7,982 bases of DNA. Origin: Nitrosomonas sp. UBA6494 (GTDB taxonomy: Bacteria > Pseudomonadota > Gammaproteobacteria > Burkholderiales > Nitrosomonadaceae). The position numbers were made by a program, and so were the translations under genes. The stretch lies in contig DJMI01000173.1 in the NCBI GenBank assembly GCA_002435335.1, positions 6,219-14,200 of the forward strand. The letters run 5' to 3'. Each line of letters starts with the position of its first letter. Position 1 is the stretch's first letter. This document shows, piece by piece, positions 7,860 to 7,982 of this stretch. Below the pieces are notes generated by a model. That model saw only the letters and a program-made list of their open reading frames with translations, did not search any database and was not told the DNA's origin.

Positions 7860-7982
7860 CTCCGCCCTGAACGTTACGACACCGGGCAATTCGACCTGCC
7901 GACGGTGAAAGACATTCTGCATGAATTGGAAAAATTTGGCCGCGACCCGCGCGCAACGTTCAAAAACGTAATCTTCAAAGAA
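7860..7982 (+). pseudogene. Fragment of Tex (S1-domain RNA-binding transcription accessory protein), 5' truncated and running off the window
   Basis: The frame reads LRPERYDTGQFDLPTVKDIL and then HELEKFGRDPRATFKNVIF up to the last base. This matches the well-conserved Tex segment just before the C-terminal S1 domain (family form FGLPTVxDIxxELEKPGRDPRPEFKTAxF). Tex is about 770 residues and binds RNA; here some 600 N-terminal residues are missing, because the frame is closed by a TGA at 7803-7805 and no other frame upstream looks like Tex. Changes at normally fixed sites (KPGRDPRPEF to KFGRDPRATF) suggest relaxed selection. An ATG at 7824 could in theory start a short S1-only protein, but I see no ribosome site for it. 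The identity of the piece is fairly sure; its state beyond the window is unknown. Confidence 0.7.

Noticed and set aside
7741..7956. A 71-residue reverse-strand open frame after treY
   Set aside because: It is antisense to the Tex-like fragment and has an unremarkable, arginine-rich product without recognisable motifs.

Overview
The window is a stretch of bacterial chromosome devoted to trehalose and alpha-glucan metabolism. Long protein-coding genes on one strand, moderate GC with mixed codon use, and protein matches to proteobacterial families suggest a proteobacterium. A betaproteobacterium of the Nitrosomonas type is my best guess, from the gene set and the style of a small inverted-repeat element. 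This is inference, not a database result.

Layout. Bases 1-444 are the 3' end of a maltokinase gene that enters from the left; the rest of the protein, probably a fused TreS trehalose synthase, lies outside the window. Bases 445-747 are non-coding and hold a 141-bp MITE-like element (518-658) with perfect 15-bp terminal inverted repeats and a 5-bp AATCT target duplication. Bases 748-2586 are treZ (malto-oligosyltrehalose trehalohydrolase). The open frame extends back to an ATG at 595, but that part lies in the MITE and spacer, so the true start is probably 748 or 766. Bases 2573-7720 encode a 1715-residue fusion of 4-alpha-glucanotransferase (MalQ, GH77) and malto-oligosyltrehalose synthase (TreY, GH13); it overlaps treZ by 14 bp. 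Bases 7721-7982 look like gene debris. They contain a 10-bp inverted repeat spanning the treY stop, a short stretch resembling an LpxD-type hexapeptide-repeat acyltransferase, and a fragment of Tex that runs off the right edge without its N-terminal part.

How the genes work together. TreY turns the reducing-end alpha-1,4 bond of a maltodextrin into an alpha,alpha-1,1 bond, and TreZ cuts off trehalose. MalQ disproportionates the short maltodextrins left behind into chains long enough for TreY, so fusing it to TreY makes metabolic sense. The upstream maltokinase makes maltose 1-phosphate, the GlgE donor, so the locus could run between trehalose and alpha-glucan in both directions. All catalytic residues of the three GH domains are present.

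I see no clearly new defence, signalling or biosynthetic system. The most notable points are the MITE in front of treZ, the triple-activity TreZ/MalQ-TreY arrangement, and the truncated gene pieces downstream.
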